A stretch of 52,446 nucleotides of DNA from JAUIEH01 sp964483375. Lineage in GTDB: Bacteria; Pseudomonadota; Alphaproteobacteria; Caulobacterales; Maricaulaceae. The position numbers were made by a program, and so were the translations under genes. The stretch covers positions 1-52,446 of the forward strand of contig CAZABJ010000013.1 in NCBI GenBank assembly GCA_964483375.1, read 5' to 3'. Of the stretch, positions 26,406-34,496 are shown one piece after another. Below the pieces are notes generated by a model that saw only the letters and a list, made by a program, of their open reading frames with translations, searched no databases and was not told the DNA's origin. The first letter of the stretch is position 1. Every line of letters begins with the position of its first letter.

Positions 26406-27212
26406 TTAGAAGTCGCCGACGGCCGAGATCGAAACGACGTTGGCTTGGTTCGACATGTTGCCGGCGGATTGGTTGACGCCGAAGATGCCGGTGTTGCCGT
26501 TGAGCGAGCCGTACAGCGACGCGGAACGGTCCACTTGGCCGTAGCAGTCGCAGTAGTCGCGGTCAGCTTCACGCACCGTGTTGTAGGTGTTGAACTGGCC
26601 GAGGTCGGCTTCGGCAAGGGCCACGCCGCCGTCATACGCGTCGGAAAGCGCGATGGACAGGATGTTGCCTTGGTTGGCGAAGCTGCCCGTCGCTTGGTTG
26701 GCGTGGACGATGCCTTCGTTGTAGTTGAGCGAGAGCTCAATGGCCGCCGCGCGCGCGGTGTTGAAGGAGCGCACGTCGTTCCAGTAGTTCACTTGCTCAA
26801 GCGTACCAGTCGCCGAGGCGTAGCCGTACTCGCCATCGTCATAATGACGATTGTCGTCGATCGCGATGGAGACCGCGGTGCCTTGGTTGTTGGAGTTACC
26901 GGTGGCTTGGTTGATCGAGATGCCGCCGGTGTTGTAGTTACCCGAGTCATAGATGGTGTCGGTGCGCGACGACTCATAGGCGTAGTCATTGTTGTACTGG
27001 TTGCGCTGGTTGATCAGAGCGATCGACTCAGCGGCTTTGTCCGCGTCCAGCCACACGTCGACGTCAATGTCGATGGTGTTGTAGGTGGTGAAGTACGCGT
27101 CAACGTAGATGTCTTTGTACAGATCCACGGTGGCGAGAAGATCGCCATCCGCAAACGTCGGGGCGGCCGAAACGATAGCCACCGCCGCGCCCGCCATAAG
27201 CGCTTTTTTCAT
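26406..27212 (-). CDS. secreted Asn/Gln-rich repeat protein, fap-like amyloid subunit (first gene)
   Basis: 268 residues. A signal peptide (MKKALMAGAAVAIVSAAPTFA) precedes an Asp/Tyr-rich N-terminal region (LYKDIYVDAYFTTYNTIDID) matching that of the next gene. Three repeats lie at about 94-117, 165-188 and 240-263: for example GISINQATGNSNNQG and GIFGVNQSAGNMSNQAN. Linkers are ~50 residues; the second contains YCDCYG (Cys221/223), the only cysteines. Sequence and three-repeat design match a functional-amyloid subunit. The ATG has GGAGAGGG just upstream. As first gene it lies behind a 14-bp palindrome and is probably the most highly expressed. Confidence 0.82.
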   Translation of the reverse strand: MKKALMAGAAVAIVSAAPTFADGDLLATVDLYKDIYVDAYFTTYNTIDIDVDVWLDADKAAESIALINQRNQYNNDYAYESSRTDTIYDSGNYNTGGISINQATGNSNNQGTAVSIAIDDNRHYDDGEYGYASATGTLEQVNYWNDVRSFNTARAAAIELSLNYNEGIVHANQATGSFANQGNILSIALSDAYDGGVALAEADLGQFNTYNTVREADRDYCDCYGQVDRSASLYGSLNGNTGIFGVNQSAGNMSNQANVVSISAVGDF

Positions 27213-27286
27213 TGCCCTCTCCTGCTCTCGGTGCCGCCCTGCGGCAATCCGCTTCAGGACACTCGTCCAATGCGGAGGGAGGGGCA

Positions 27287-27300
27287 TTAAACTAGTTTAA
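27287..27300. promoter_or_regulatory. palindrome TTAAACTAGTTTAA upstream of the fap-like operon
   Basis: A perfect 14-bp palindrome lies 75 nt before the first ATG of the fap-like operon in otherwise GC-rich DNA. It contains TTAA-N6-TTAA, close to but not identical with the CtrA consensus (N7). It is a candidate operator or activator site. Confidence 0.5.
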
Positions 27301-27520
27301 GACTTGCCGGCGCGCGCTGCAATTCAGCTGTTATTTCGCCCAATTCCAGTAAATGAACACTTGTTTAACGCGCTTTGCTGCAGCGCGGCGCTATACCCCC
27401 AGCCCGGCGTGGGAAACCGCAAAGGGAACCGATGGGCGATGCTTGGATCGCACGGTTGGGGGCGAAAGATGAGCGCGTATCAGCGATCTCGACAGACGTC
27501 GGACCGAGCCGGGTTCTGAC

Positions 27521-27727
27521 ATGGCGATCGCGCGCGTCGACATTATCGATCAAAACGACGGGCAGGCTCGCCTAGAGATTTGGCCCGCAGGCGGGGGGAG
27601 CCGGGTCGTGCTCTTGTTTCCCTCGCGCACCCAAGCTCTGCATGCATGCAATGCGATTTGGGACTCTCGCAAATCGCAGGAGACGATCGAAGAGCTCCGC
27701 CGCTTAGCATTGAAGAGCTGGCACTAA
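27521..27727 (+). CDS. small conserved-looking protein of unknown function
   Basis: 68 residues, no signal peptide, one small alpha/beta unit: a beta-strand start (MAIARVDIIDQNDGQARLEI), a hydrophobic VVLLFPS strand, then a helix (ETIEELRRLALKSW). I recognise no family. Support for a real gene is the natural amino-acid composition and a 9-bp hairpin starting at the base right after the stop. Against it is a weak ribosome-binding site. It is the only plausible gene in the stretch 27213-27834; the remainder (27301-27520) shows nothing else I can name. Confidence 0.55.
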   Translation: MAIARVDIIDQNDGQARLEIWPAGGGSRVVLLFPSRTQALHACNAIWDSRKSQETIEELRRLALKSWH

Positions 27728-27755
27728 CCCCGACGCGCGCTGAGCGGCGTCGGGG
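27728..27755 (+). terminator. terminator-like hairpin after the small gene
   Basis: Stem CCCCGACGC/GCGTCGGGG (9 bp) with a 10-nt loop begins at the base right after the stop codon. The following CGTTGTCTG is only weakly T-rich. Confidence 0.5.
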
Positions 27756-27834
27756 CGTTGTCTGAGCGCCGAACAAGAAGCGACGATGCGGCGGCGTCGG
27801 GATCCAGACCAACGCCTCAATGCATCCTTGCGCC

Positions 27835-28656
27835 TTAGACGTAGCCCTGTTGCGCAATATAGGACCGCATCGCGGCGATGCGGTTCTGGTCGGAGGGGTG
27901 GGTCGACATAAACTCCAACGGCCTTTGACCGGCGCGCCGGGTCATGGTGTCCCAGAACCGCACCGCCTCGTTGGCTCGATAATTCGCACCCACCATAAAG
28001 TCAGCGCCGAGCCGGTCGGCTTCATACTCATGTTGTCGGGAGTACGGCAGGATGACGCCGAAGGTCACGCCCGCGCCCAGGATCCCCGCGATCATGCCGC
28101 GATTGTCGACGTCTCCGGCTTCAAGCGCGACATTGGCGAGCGCCAGGCCGCCGGCGGCCGCCATTTGCTGGGAGTACCGCTCGGCCGCATGACGCCCGAC
28201 GACGTGACCGCCCTCGTGACCCATCACGGTGGCGATCTGATCGTCGTTCTCCATGATGTCCAGGAGACCGGTGTGGAAGCCCACCTTTCCGCCCGGCATC
28301 ACCCAGGCGTTCACGGTGTCGTCTTCGAAAACCGCGAATTCCCAATTGTATCGGGTCAGGTTTTGCGAGGGGAACCGTTGGTCGGCGGCCACCACGATGC
28401 GGTTGCCCACGTTTTCAACGCGACGACGAAGCGCGACGTCCGTCGATTGCCGGTTCTGATTGAGCGCCTGGGTCCAAGACTGGGCCGCAAGCTGCGCCAG
28501 CTGCCCATCGGACACCAAAAGCAATTGACTGCGCCCCAGCGCATCGTTCGTCGCGCAGCCCGTCCCGGCGAATGCGACCACCGAGCCCGACGCCAGACCA
28601 ACGATCAGTTCTCGGCGCGACATCGTCACCGTCGGCCGCTCGTTTTTCAGTTTCAT
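27835..28656 (-). CDS. M48 family zinc metallopeptidase, lipoprotein
   Basis: 273 residues. A twin-Arg-like/lipoprotein leader (SRRELIVGLASGSVVAF) ends in a GTGC lipobox (Cys34), so it is likely lipid-anchored in the periplasm. The zinc motif is HEGGH (His147-Glu148...His151); the third ligand lies in HEYEADRLGADFM downstream. This is the LoiP/YcaL/YggG-type M48 subgroup, which handles misfolded envelope proteins. The start has GGGAGG 8 nt upstream. It is divergent from the AsmA-family gene across ~200 nt. Confidence 0.93.
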   Translation of the reverse strand: MKLKNERPTVTMSRRELIVGLASGSVVAFAGTGCATNDALGRSQLLLVSDGQLAQLAAQSWTQALNQNRQSTDVALRRRVENVGNRIVVAADQRFPSQNLTRYNWEFAVFEDDTVNAWVMPGGKVGFHTGLLDIMENDDQIATVMGHEGGHVVGRHAAERYSQQMAAAGGLALANVALEAGDVDNRGMIAGILGAGVTFGVILPYSRQHEYEADRLGADFMVGANYRANEAVRFWDTMTRRAGQRPLEFMSTHPSDQNRIAAMRSYIAQQGYV

Positions 28657-28862
28657 GACTCTCGCCTCCCACGCTCCACCCGCGCGATGAGCAAACTACG
28701 GCTTTCGGCGAGTGTGTGACAAGCGCTCCAAAAGCGCATTCAATGCCCCTGGCGAGGCGCTGCGACGAGCCCCGAGGCCCCAAGCGCGTCGGCGCCAACA
28801 AACGGTCACAGCGTTGTGCTAGTCGTACGGTTAGCGATGGATAACGGAATTTCGGCGAGACT

Positions 28863-30971
28863 ATGCGTAGATTTCTATTCGGCCTCATCATCCTAGTCGC
28901 GATCCTGCTCGGCGTTCTGTACGTCGCGCCAAGCCTGATCCCCAATGAGGTCTATCGCGAACAGGTCCAAAGCGCCGCACGCCAAGCTATAGGCCGCGAC
29001 GTGATCATCGACGGCCCCGTCAGCGTGTCCGTGCTGCCGCGCTTGCAAGCGCGCGCAAGCCAGGTTCGCATCCTCAACGCCGAGGGGTTCAGCGAGGCGA
29101 ACTTCGCCGAAGTCGAAGAATTGCGGGCGAGCTTGTCGCTCATCCCGCTACTTTCCCGGCAAGTCCAGGTCAATGAATTCGTCCTTGAGCGCCCGCGGAT
29201 CACGTTGGAGGTGCTGGACAACGGCCGGGTGAATTGGATGTTCGCCAGCGCCGACGCGCCTGAGACCGCCCGCGCGGTTTCCGGGTCGGGCGGAGATTTC
29301 CGGCGCGGCCCCGGCGCGCTCCCGATTTCGGCGCTTTCACTCGGCGACGTCCGCATTAATGACGGCGCCATTCGCTACATCGATCGCGCCGCAGGCCGCG
29401 ACCACGCGTTTGACGACGTCAATCTCGCCCTCAGCCTGCCGTCGCTCTCCGAGCCATTGACGCTGGATGGCGGGCTGACCTTTGACGGCGAGCCAATGTC
29501 TCTGGCGCTGCGTCTCGACAGCCTGCGGACGTTTTTCGAGGGCGGCGAAGCGCCAATAACCCTCGCCTTTGAGAGTGCGCTCGCGACCGCGGATGTGGAC
29601 GGCCGGTTCTTGCCCGGGGCCGCGCCGGCCTATGAGGGCGCATTTGCCGCCGCCATCCCCTCCTTGCCGCGATTGGCCGCGCTCGCCGGCGCCGCCTTGC
29701 CTGAGGGCGACGTTTTCCAATCCGTTTCGGTCAGCGGCGCGGCGGAAGGCGGTTTCGACGCCATGTCATTCCGCGATGCGCGGCTGGAATTCGACGACAT
29801 CGTCGGGACTGGCGAGGTGACCTACGACCTTACGGGCAATCGGCCGTTCATGGGTGGGACGCTCGACATCCGCGAACTCGACATGAACCCGTATCTGCCG
29901 CCCGAGAGCGGCGCAGGGTCCAGCGGCGGGAGCGGCGTGCCGCCCTGGAGCGAGGCCCCTATCGATCTTTCGCCTCTGAGCATGCTTGACGCGGCCTTCG
30001 AGCTGACCGTGGGCACGCTGCAATTCGGCGACATCACATTCCGCAACGCCACGCTCGACGCCGAGCTTGAAAACGGCCGGTTGGAAGCGGCGCTGACGCA
30101 GGTTCAGGGCTTCGGGGGTGCGGGCGATGTCACGCTTATCGCCAACGCCCGGAACGCACGGCCCAGCTTCACGCTCGCCGGCGCGCTTTCCGATGTGCAG
30201 GCGCTGGAGCTTTTGACACAAGCCGCCGGTTTCGACCGCTTGAGCGGGACGGGTTCGCTTTCGTTCGATTTGCGAACGTCAGGCGCGTCGCAGGCGGAGA
30301 TCATGAGGCGGCTTTCAGGCGATGCGGATTTCACCTTCGCAGACGGCGCGATCACAGGGGTGGATTTGGGCCGCATCGCCCGTGCCGGCCGCGACCTTCT
30401 CACCGGCGGCGTCGGCGGGCTGGCGAGCGCCTGGTCCAGCCGAGAAAGCACCGATTTCAGCGAGCTCAGCGCCACATTCACCGTGGCCGACGGCGTCGCC
30501 CGGACCAACGACATCGCCATGCTCAGCCCGCTTCTGCGCGTGCGCGGCGACGGCGAAATCAGCTTCGCCGGACAGTCGCTTGACCTCACCCTGCGTCCAA
30601 GCGTGGTCGCGAGTGCGGAAGGCCAAGGCGGCGTGGCGGACCTCGATGGTTTGGAAGTGCCCGTGCGGCTTTACGGTCCCTGGGCGTCCCCGGAGCAGGA
30701 GATCCTTGTCGGGGAAGTCCGCGATTCGGTGACCGCGATCCGCGTGGGAACGAATGAAGACGGCACCGCGCGCACCGTCGGCGATGAAGCCGCCCGCCTG
30801 ATTGACGAAAACATCGGCGGAGAAGCCGGCGCGGCCATTCAGAACATTTTGGGCGTCCGCGGTTCGCGCGACGACGAAGCGGACGCGGCCGAAGAGGATG
30901 AACCCTCCCAGGAGGACGCCGTTCGTGACCTCCTGCAGGGCGTGCTCGGCGGCGGAGACGACGGTCGCTAG
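28863..30971 (+). CDS. AsmA family protein
   Basis: 702 residues. One N-terminal membrane helix (about 5-26) anchors a long beta-rich periplasmic part. The N-terminal AsmA signature is clear (IGRDVIIDGPVSVSVLPRLQARASQVRI, about 42-70). The conserved C-terminal AsmA_2 region lies at about 490-600 (SLSFDLRTSGASQAEIMRRLSGDADFTF is around 460-487). The last ~60 residues are acidic and probably disordered. AsmA-like proteins are bridge-type lipid-transport proteins connecting inner and outer membranes. It is single-gene, ending at a shared terminator region with the convergent peptide gene. Confidence 0.92.
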   Translation: MRRFLFGLIILVAILLGVLYVAPSLIPNEVYREQVQSAARQAIGRDVIIDGPVSVSVLPRLQARASQVRILNAEGFSEANFAEVEELRASLSLIPLLSRQVQVNEFVLERPRITLEVLDNGRVNWMFASADAPETARAVSGSGGDFRRGPGALPISALSLGDVRINDGAIRYIDRAAGRDHAFDDVNLALSLPSLSEPLTLDGGLTFDGEPMSLALRLDSLRTFFEGGEAPITLAFESALATADVDGRFLPGAAPAYEGAFAAAIPSLPRLAALAGAALPEGDVFQSVSVSGAAEGGFDAMSFRDARLEFDDIVGTGEVTYDLTGNRPFMGGTLDIRELDMNPYLPPESGAGSSGGSGVPPWSEAPIDLSPLSMLDAAFELTVGTLQFGDITFRNATLDAELENGRLEAALTQVQGFGGAGDVTLIANARNARPSFTLAGALSDVQALELLTQAAGFDRLSGTGSLSFDLRTSGASQAEIMRRLSGDADFTFADGAITGVDLGRIARAGRDLLTGGVGGLASAWSSRESTDFSELSATFTVADGVARTNDIAMLSPLLRVRGDGEISFAGQSLDLTLRPSVVASAEGQGGVADLDGLEVPVRLYGPWASPEQEILVGEVRDSVTAIRVGTNEDGTARTVGDEAARLIDENIGGEAGAAIQNILGVRGSRDDEADAAEEDEPSQEDAVRDLLQGVLGGGDDGR

Positions 30972-30979
30972 GCGCAAAA

Positions 30980-31005
30980 GGGCGAGGAGCGCGCGCCCCT
31001 CGCCC
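30980..31005 (-). terminator. rho-independent terminator
   Basis: Stem GGGCGAGG/CCTCGCCC (8 bp) has a 10-nt loop. On the minus strand it is followed by TTTT, so it ends the transcript of the small minus-strand peptide gene 8 nt after its stop. It probably also serves the convergent AsmA gene. Confidence 0.7.
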
Positions 31006-31013
31006 GCGCCAAG

Positions 31014-31106
31014 CTACGCCGCCAAGGACGCCGGCGCCTCCTGCGCAGCGCTTGACGATGCGAAAACGCTGACCGCGCACAGCGCGACGGATGCAACTCG
31101 AAACAT
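31014..31106 (-). CDS. 30-residue secreted-type peptide
   Basis: A short frame with an excellent site (GGAGAA, spacing 6) encodes MFRVASVALCAVSVFASSSA plus ten more residues (AQEAPASLAA). It is a typical signal peptide (cleavage after SAA-Q) followed by only about 9 mature residues. A T-tailed terminator lies 8 nt after the stop, so the unit has start site, frame and terminator of its own. It could be a tiny envelope peptide, a small RNA with a spurious frame, or a remnant of a larger secreted gene. It is divergent from the gamma-glutamyltransferase gene. Confidence 0.5.
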   Translation of the reverse strand: MFRVASVALCAVSVFASSSAAQEAPASLAA

Positions 31107-31235
31107 GCTCGTTCTCCTGCTTGGTTGAGCCCACGCCTCAATGATGCCCGCTAAAGCGAGAACGGATGCGCCGGCCATGGACGGCCGGACTTGGCTATGT
31201 TCGGATCAAACCTTCGCAAAAGACCGGGGAACGCC

Positions 31236-32999
31236 ATGACACGCGCCGCCGCGACCGCCGCCGCCATCGCTTTGATGTCCGTCCAGCCCGGAGCCGCATT
31301 CGCCGGCCCGGAAAACCCTCAGCCGGGAGATCGGGTCACCGGGGATTGGTTCGCCACCCGCTCGCCTGTCATCGCCCAAAACGGCGCGGCCGCGACCGCA
31401 CACCCGCTCGCCACGCAAATCGCCATCGACATTTTGCGGGCTGGGGGCAGCGCAGTGGACGCGGCGATCGCGGCGAACGCGGCCCTGGGGCTGATGGAGC
31501 CCACCGGTTGCGGCATCGGCGGGGACCTGTTCGCGCTCGTCTATGATCCCGAAACCCGCGAGGTGTACGGCTTAAACGCTTCGGGCCGCTCGCCTATGGG
31601 GCTGAGCCTTGAGGACATGCGCGAAGCGGTGGGCGACCGCGGGGCCATTCCGCCTTTCGGATCGCTTCCGGTGTCGGTCCCCGGCGCGGTGGACGGCTGG
31701 TTTGAGCTGCATGAGCGGTTCGGCCGCCTGCCGATGAACGACATTCTAGAGCCGTCGATCCGCTATGCCGAAGAGGGTTTCCCGCTAACCCAGGTCATCG
31801 CTTACTACTGGGACCGCAACCTGCAGCGGCTCGAACAAGCCCATGAAGAGGGCATGCTGGAGGAATTCGACAACGCGCGCGCGACGTACTTCCTCGAGGA
31901 CCGCGCGCCGGCTGAAGGCGAGATCTTCGCCAATCCCGACCTTGCAAACACCTATCGGCTGATCGCCGAGGGCGGTCGGGAAGCCTTCTATGAAGGCGAA
32001 ATCGCACGAACCATCGACGCCTATATGCAGCGCATCGGCGGGCATTTGCGCTACGAAGATCTCGCAGCCCACGCCTCTGAATGGGTGGAGCCCCTATCGG
32101 TGAGCTATCGCGGCTACGACGTTTGGCAGCTGCCCCCGAACACCCAAGGCGTCGCGGCGCTGCAAATGCTTCAAATACTCGAGGCGTACGACCTCGCCGC
32201 GATGGGCTTCGGGTCCGCCGACAGCCTGCACGTCCAAATCGAAGCCAAGCGCTTGGCGTTTGAAGACCGCGCTCGGTACTACTCCGACCCCGCCTTCTCC
32301 CCCGCCCCGCTGGACGCTCTGATTTCAGAACAATACGCCGAGGCTCGGCGCGCCCTTATCTCCATGGAAAGCGCGATGGGTTCGGTGGCGTATGGCGATC
32401 CGGCGATCTTGGAGGACGGGGACACCACCTACCTCACCGTCGCCGACAGCGACGGCATGATGGTGTCGCTCATTCAATCGAACTATCGCGGCATGGGCTC
32501 GGGCTTAGTGCCCGACGGGCTGGGCTTCATGCTGCAGGACAGAGCTGAGCTCTTCGCGTTGGATGACGCGCACCCGAATGTCTACGCGCCCGGCCGCCGT
32601 CCTTTCCACACCATCATTCCCGCCATGGTCACCCAAAACGGGGAGGCCTGGTTGTCCTTCGGCCTGATGGGCGGGGGCATGCAGCCCCAGGGCCATGTTC
32701 AGATTCTGGTGAACATCATCGACTATGGCATGAACGTCCAAGAAGCGGGCGACGCGGCGCGGTGGCGCCATGACGGGTCGAGCGAACCGACCGGCGCCCC
32801 CGCTGATGGGACCGGGATTGTTTATGTCGAAAGCGGCGTGTCCGATGAGGTCCGGGCGACGCTTGAGGCGCGCGGCCATGTCGTACGCGACGGCGAAGGC
32901 GGGTTCGGGGGCTATCAAGCCATCTTGCGCGACCTGGAGACGGGCGTGTACGCCGCAGCCTCCGAGATGCGGAAAGATGGCGCGGCGATGGGCTACTAG
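31236..32999 (+). CDS. ggt: gamma-glutamyltransferase
   Basis: 587 residues from the ATG at 31236 (GGGGAA upstream; an earlier in-frame ATG at 31191 would lack a proper signal sequence). A signal peptide ends near AAFAG. The proenzyme self-cleaves at the threonine in DGDTTYLTVAD (Thr397). The upstream region shows the family's glutamate-binding sequence NAALGLMEPTGCGIGGDLF, and GLGFMLQDR after the cleavage site is the lid/substrate region. It acts in the periplasm on glutathione and other gamma-glutamyl compounds. The gene is followed 25 nt later by the SIMPL gene, probably in the same transcript. Confidence 0.95.
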   Translation: MTRAAATAAAIALMSVQPGAAFAGPENPQPGDRVTGDWFATRSPVIAQNGAAATAHPLATQIAIDILRAGGSAVDAAIAANAALGLMEPTGCGIGGDLFALVYDPETREVYGLNASGRSPMGLSLEDMREAVGDRGAIPPFGSLPVSVPGAVDGWFELHERFGRLPMNDILEPSIRYAEEGFPLTQVIAYYWDRNLQRLEQAHEEGMLEEFDNARATYFLEDRAPAEGEIFANPDLANTYRLIAEGGREAFYEGEIARTIDAYMQRIGGHLRYEDLAAHASEWVEPLSVSYRGYDVWQLPPNTQGVAALQMLQILEAYDLAAMGFGSADSLHVQIEAKRLAFEDRARYYSDPAFSPAPLDALISEQYAEARRALISMESAMGSVAYGDPAILEDGDTTYLTVADSDGMMVSLIQSNYRGMGSGLVPDGLGFMLQDRAELFALDDAHPNVYAPGRRPFHTIIPAMVTQNGEAWLSFGLMGGGMQPQGHVQILVNIIDYGMNVQEAGDAARWRHDGSSEPTGAPADGTGIVYVESGVSDEVRATLEARGHVVRDGEGGFGGYQAILRDLETGVYAAASEMRKDGAAMGY

Positions 33000-33023
33000 C
33001 GCTGCGGCTTAAGGGGATTGTCG

Positions 33024-33764
33024 ATGGCTGGATATGGATCGCGCGGCGAAGGGCCAGGCATCGGCGCGGGTTTTTTGAGCGGCGCGTTGATCGCCGCCGG
33101 CGCCGCCCTAGGCGGTTACTTCATCGCCAGCGGCTTGGTGGCCTCGGCGCCCAACGAGGCGTTTGTGACCGCCCAGGGCGTGGCGGAGCGCGAAGTCATC
33201 GCAGACCTCGCGGTCTGGCCGCTCAGCGTCGCCGCCTCCGGCGATGACCCCGTCTTGGTGCAGGACGCCCTCGACGCAGGGGTCGCCAGCGTTCAGGCCT
33301 TTCTCGAAGACCGCGGCATCGACAGCGCTGAAGTGACGCTGGGCGCGCTCTCCGTCGACGACCGGGGCTTGGAAGACGCCGCTCCGCTCGAACGCCGCTT
33401 CGTCATGCGCCAGCCCATGACGGTGCGCACGGGGAACGTCAACTCCGTCGCGGAGGCGCGCGTCACCCTGGGCGAACTTGTTCGAGGGGGGAACACAAGC
33501 GTTGAAACGGCCGAGCCCGCCTATCTGTACACGACCTTAGAGGAACTGCGGACCGAGTTGCTCGCCGAAGCAGCCCGCAACGCGCGCGCGAATGTCGAAC
33601 GGCTCGCCGCGGAAGCCGGCGCGCAAGCTTCCCTCTTGCGTGACGCCGAGCATGGCGCGCTGAGGCTCACGCCTCGGGAGCCAGCCCCAGGCGCGGCGGA
33701 AACCGACCAGATTTTCAAACGGGTCAGCATGTCCGTGACCCTGACTTTTTCGCTTGCGGATTAA
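33024..33764 (+). CDS. SIMPL domain protein (DUF541)
   Basis: 246 residues. An N-terminal membrane anchor or uncleaved signal (about 14-40) is followed by the SIMPL domain (about 50-245), with the characteristic start VTAQGVAEREVIADLAVWPL. Family members (such as YggE) are periplasmic and linked to oxidative or envelope stress, with no defined enzymatic role. The ATG at 33024 is preceded by AAGGGGA at a good distance; a TTG two codons earlier is less likely. It is probably co-transcribed with ggt. Confidence 0.9.
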   Translation: MAGYGSRGEGPGIGAGFLSGALIAAGAALGGYFIASGLVASAPNEAFVTAQGVAEREVIADLAVWPLSVAASGDDPVLVQDALDAGVASVQAFLEDRGIDSAEVTLGALSVDDRGLEDAAPLERRFVMRQPMTVRTGNVNSVAEARVTLGELVRGGNTSVETAEPAYLYTTLEELRTELLAEAARNARANVERLAAEAGAQASLLRDAEHGALRLTPREPAPGAAETDQIFKRVSMSVTLTFSLAD

Positions 33765-33857
33765 GTCTCCCCGGATGTGACCCCGATCACAGCTCGGCCT
33801 TCCGCCTCCGCCTATCACCAAAGCCGTCAGAGGCTTTGAGACAGAGGCGGAAGCGAG

Positions 33858-34496
33858 ATGGACATCACCTACGACAAAGCGCCCGGGCGCATCGGCGGAA
33901 AACAACACGTCCGCATCAGCGAGACCGAGGCGGCGCGGCTGACCGCTAAAGGCGAGACGCTCTCGCAAATCCGGTTTGAAGACGTGACCGGCGCTCGTCT
34001 CGCCGTCGTCACCGGTTACGGCGTCACCGCAATCGACCTGGTGTTGGAAGCGGGCCCGGAGACCCTGAGGCTCTCCCACCGACCCAATCCCGCGAACCGG
34101 AACGGCGAGGCTGAACTGAAGCAATTCACGCATGCCTGCCTCGCGACGCTGCGAGGCCTGGGCCGCGCCAAGCCGTCGCTTCAAGTCAAGCTCTGCGCCG
34201 GGGCCGGCGTGCGCTGGATGATGTTCGGGTTCGCGATTTTAGGATTGACCGCGTCAGCCGGCATCGTGCTCGCGGTGCTCGCCCAAGCCGCCGGGATCCA
34301 AACGCTCGCCGTTCCTGCGATCATGGCGACCGCAGCCATTCGCGGCGGCTGGCTGACACCGCCCTGGATGCGCGCCAAGCGCATGACGGCTGCGGCGCTT
34401 GGGCAGAGCTTGGCGGCGGGCGATTGGCGCGGGCGCTCCGCGGAGCCCGCCGATCACTCCGCGCCGTCATCGGCGGCGACCGCGGCGTCCTCGTAG
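33858..34496 (+). CDS. membrane protein of unknown function
   Basis: 212 residues. The soluble N-terminal ~110 residues contain strand-rich sequence (GGKQHVRISETEAARLTAKGET, RLAVVTGYGVTAIDLVLEAG). Two hydrophobic segments follow (about 118-142 and 148-165), then a charged tail. No signal peptide. I do not recognise a family. GGAAGCGAG precedes the ATG. Its last 43 nt overlap the convergent isoaspartyl peptidase gene, a larger overlap than usual here; the tail beyond residue ~195 is low-complexity. Confidence 0.75.
   Translation: MDITYDKAPGRIGGKQHVRISETEAARLTAKGETLSQIRFEDVTGARLAVVTGYGVTAIDLVLEAGPETLRLSHRPNPANRNGEAELKQFTHACLATLRGLGRAKPSLQVKLCAGAGVRWMMFGFAILGLTASAGIVLAVLAQAAGIQTLAVPAIMATAAIRGGWLTPPWMRAKRMTAAALGQSLAAGDWRGRSAEPADHSAPSSAATAASS

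Noticed and set aside
25068..27290. 740-codon open frame on the plus strand, Val/Asp/Arg-rich
   Set aside because: It is exactly antisense to the three repeat genes; its composition mirrors their Asn/Gln codons and it has no ribosome-binding site. The minus-strand genes have signal peptides, good start sites and repeat logic.
27301..27520. Short open frames upstream of the small gene at 27521
   Set aside because: Overlapping in several frames with no ribosome-binding site; no protein-like pattern.
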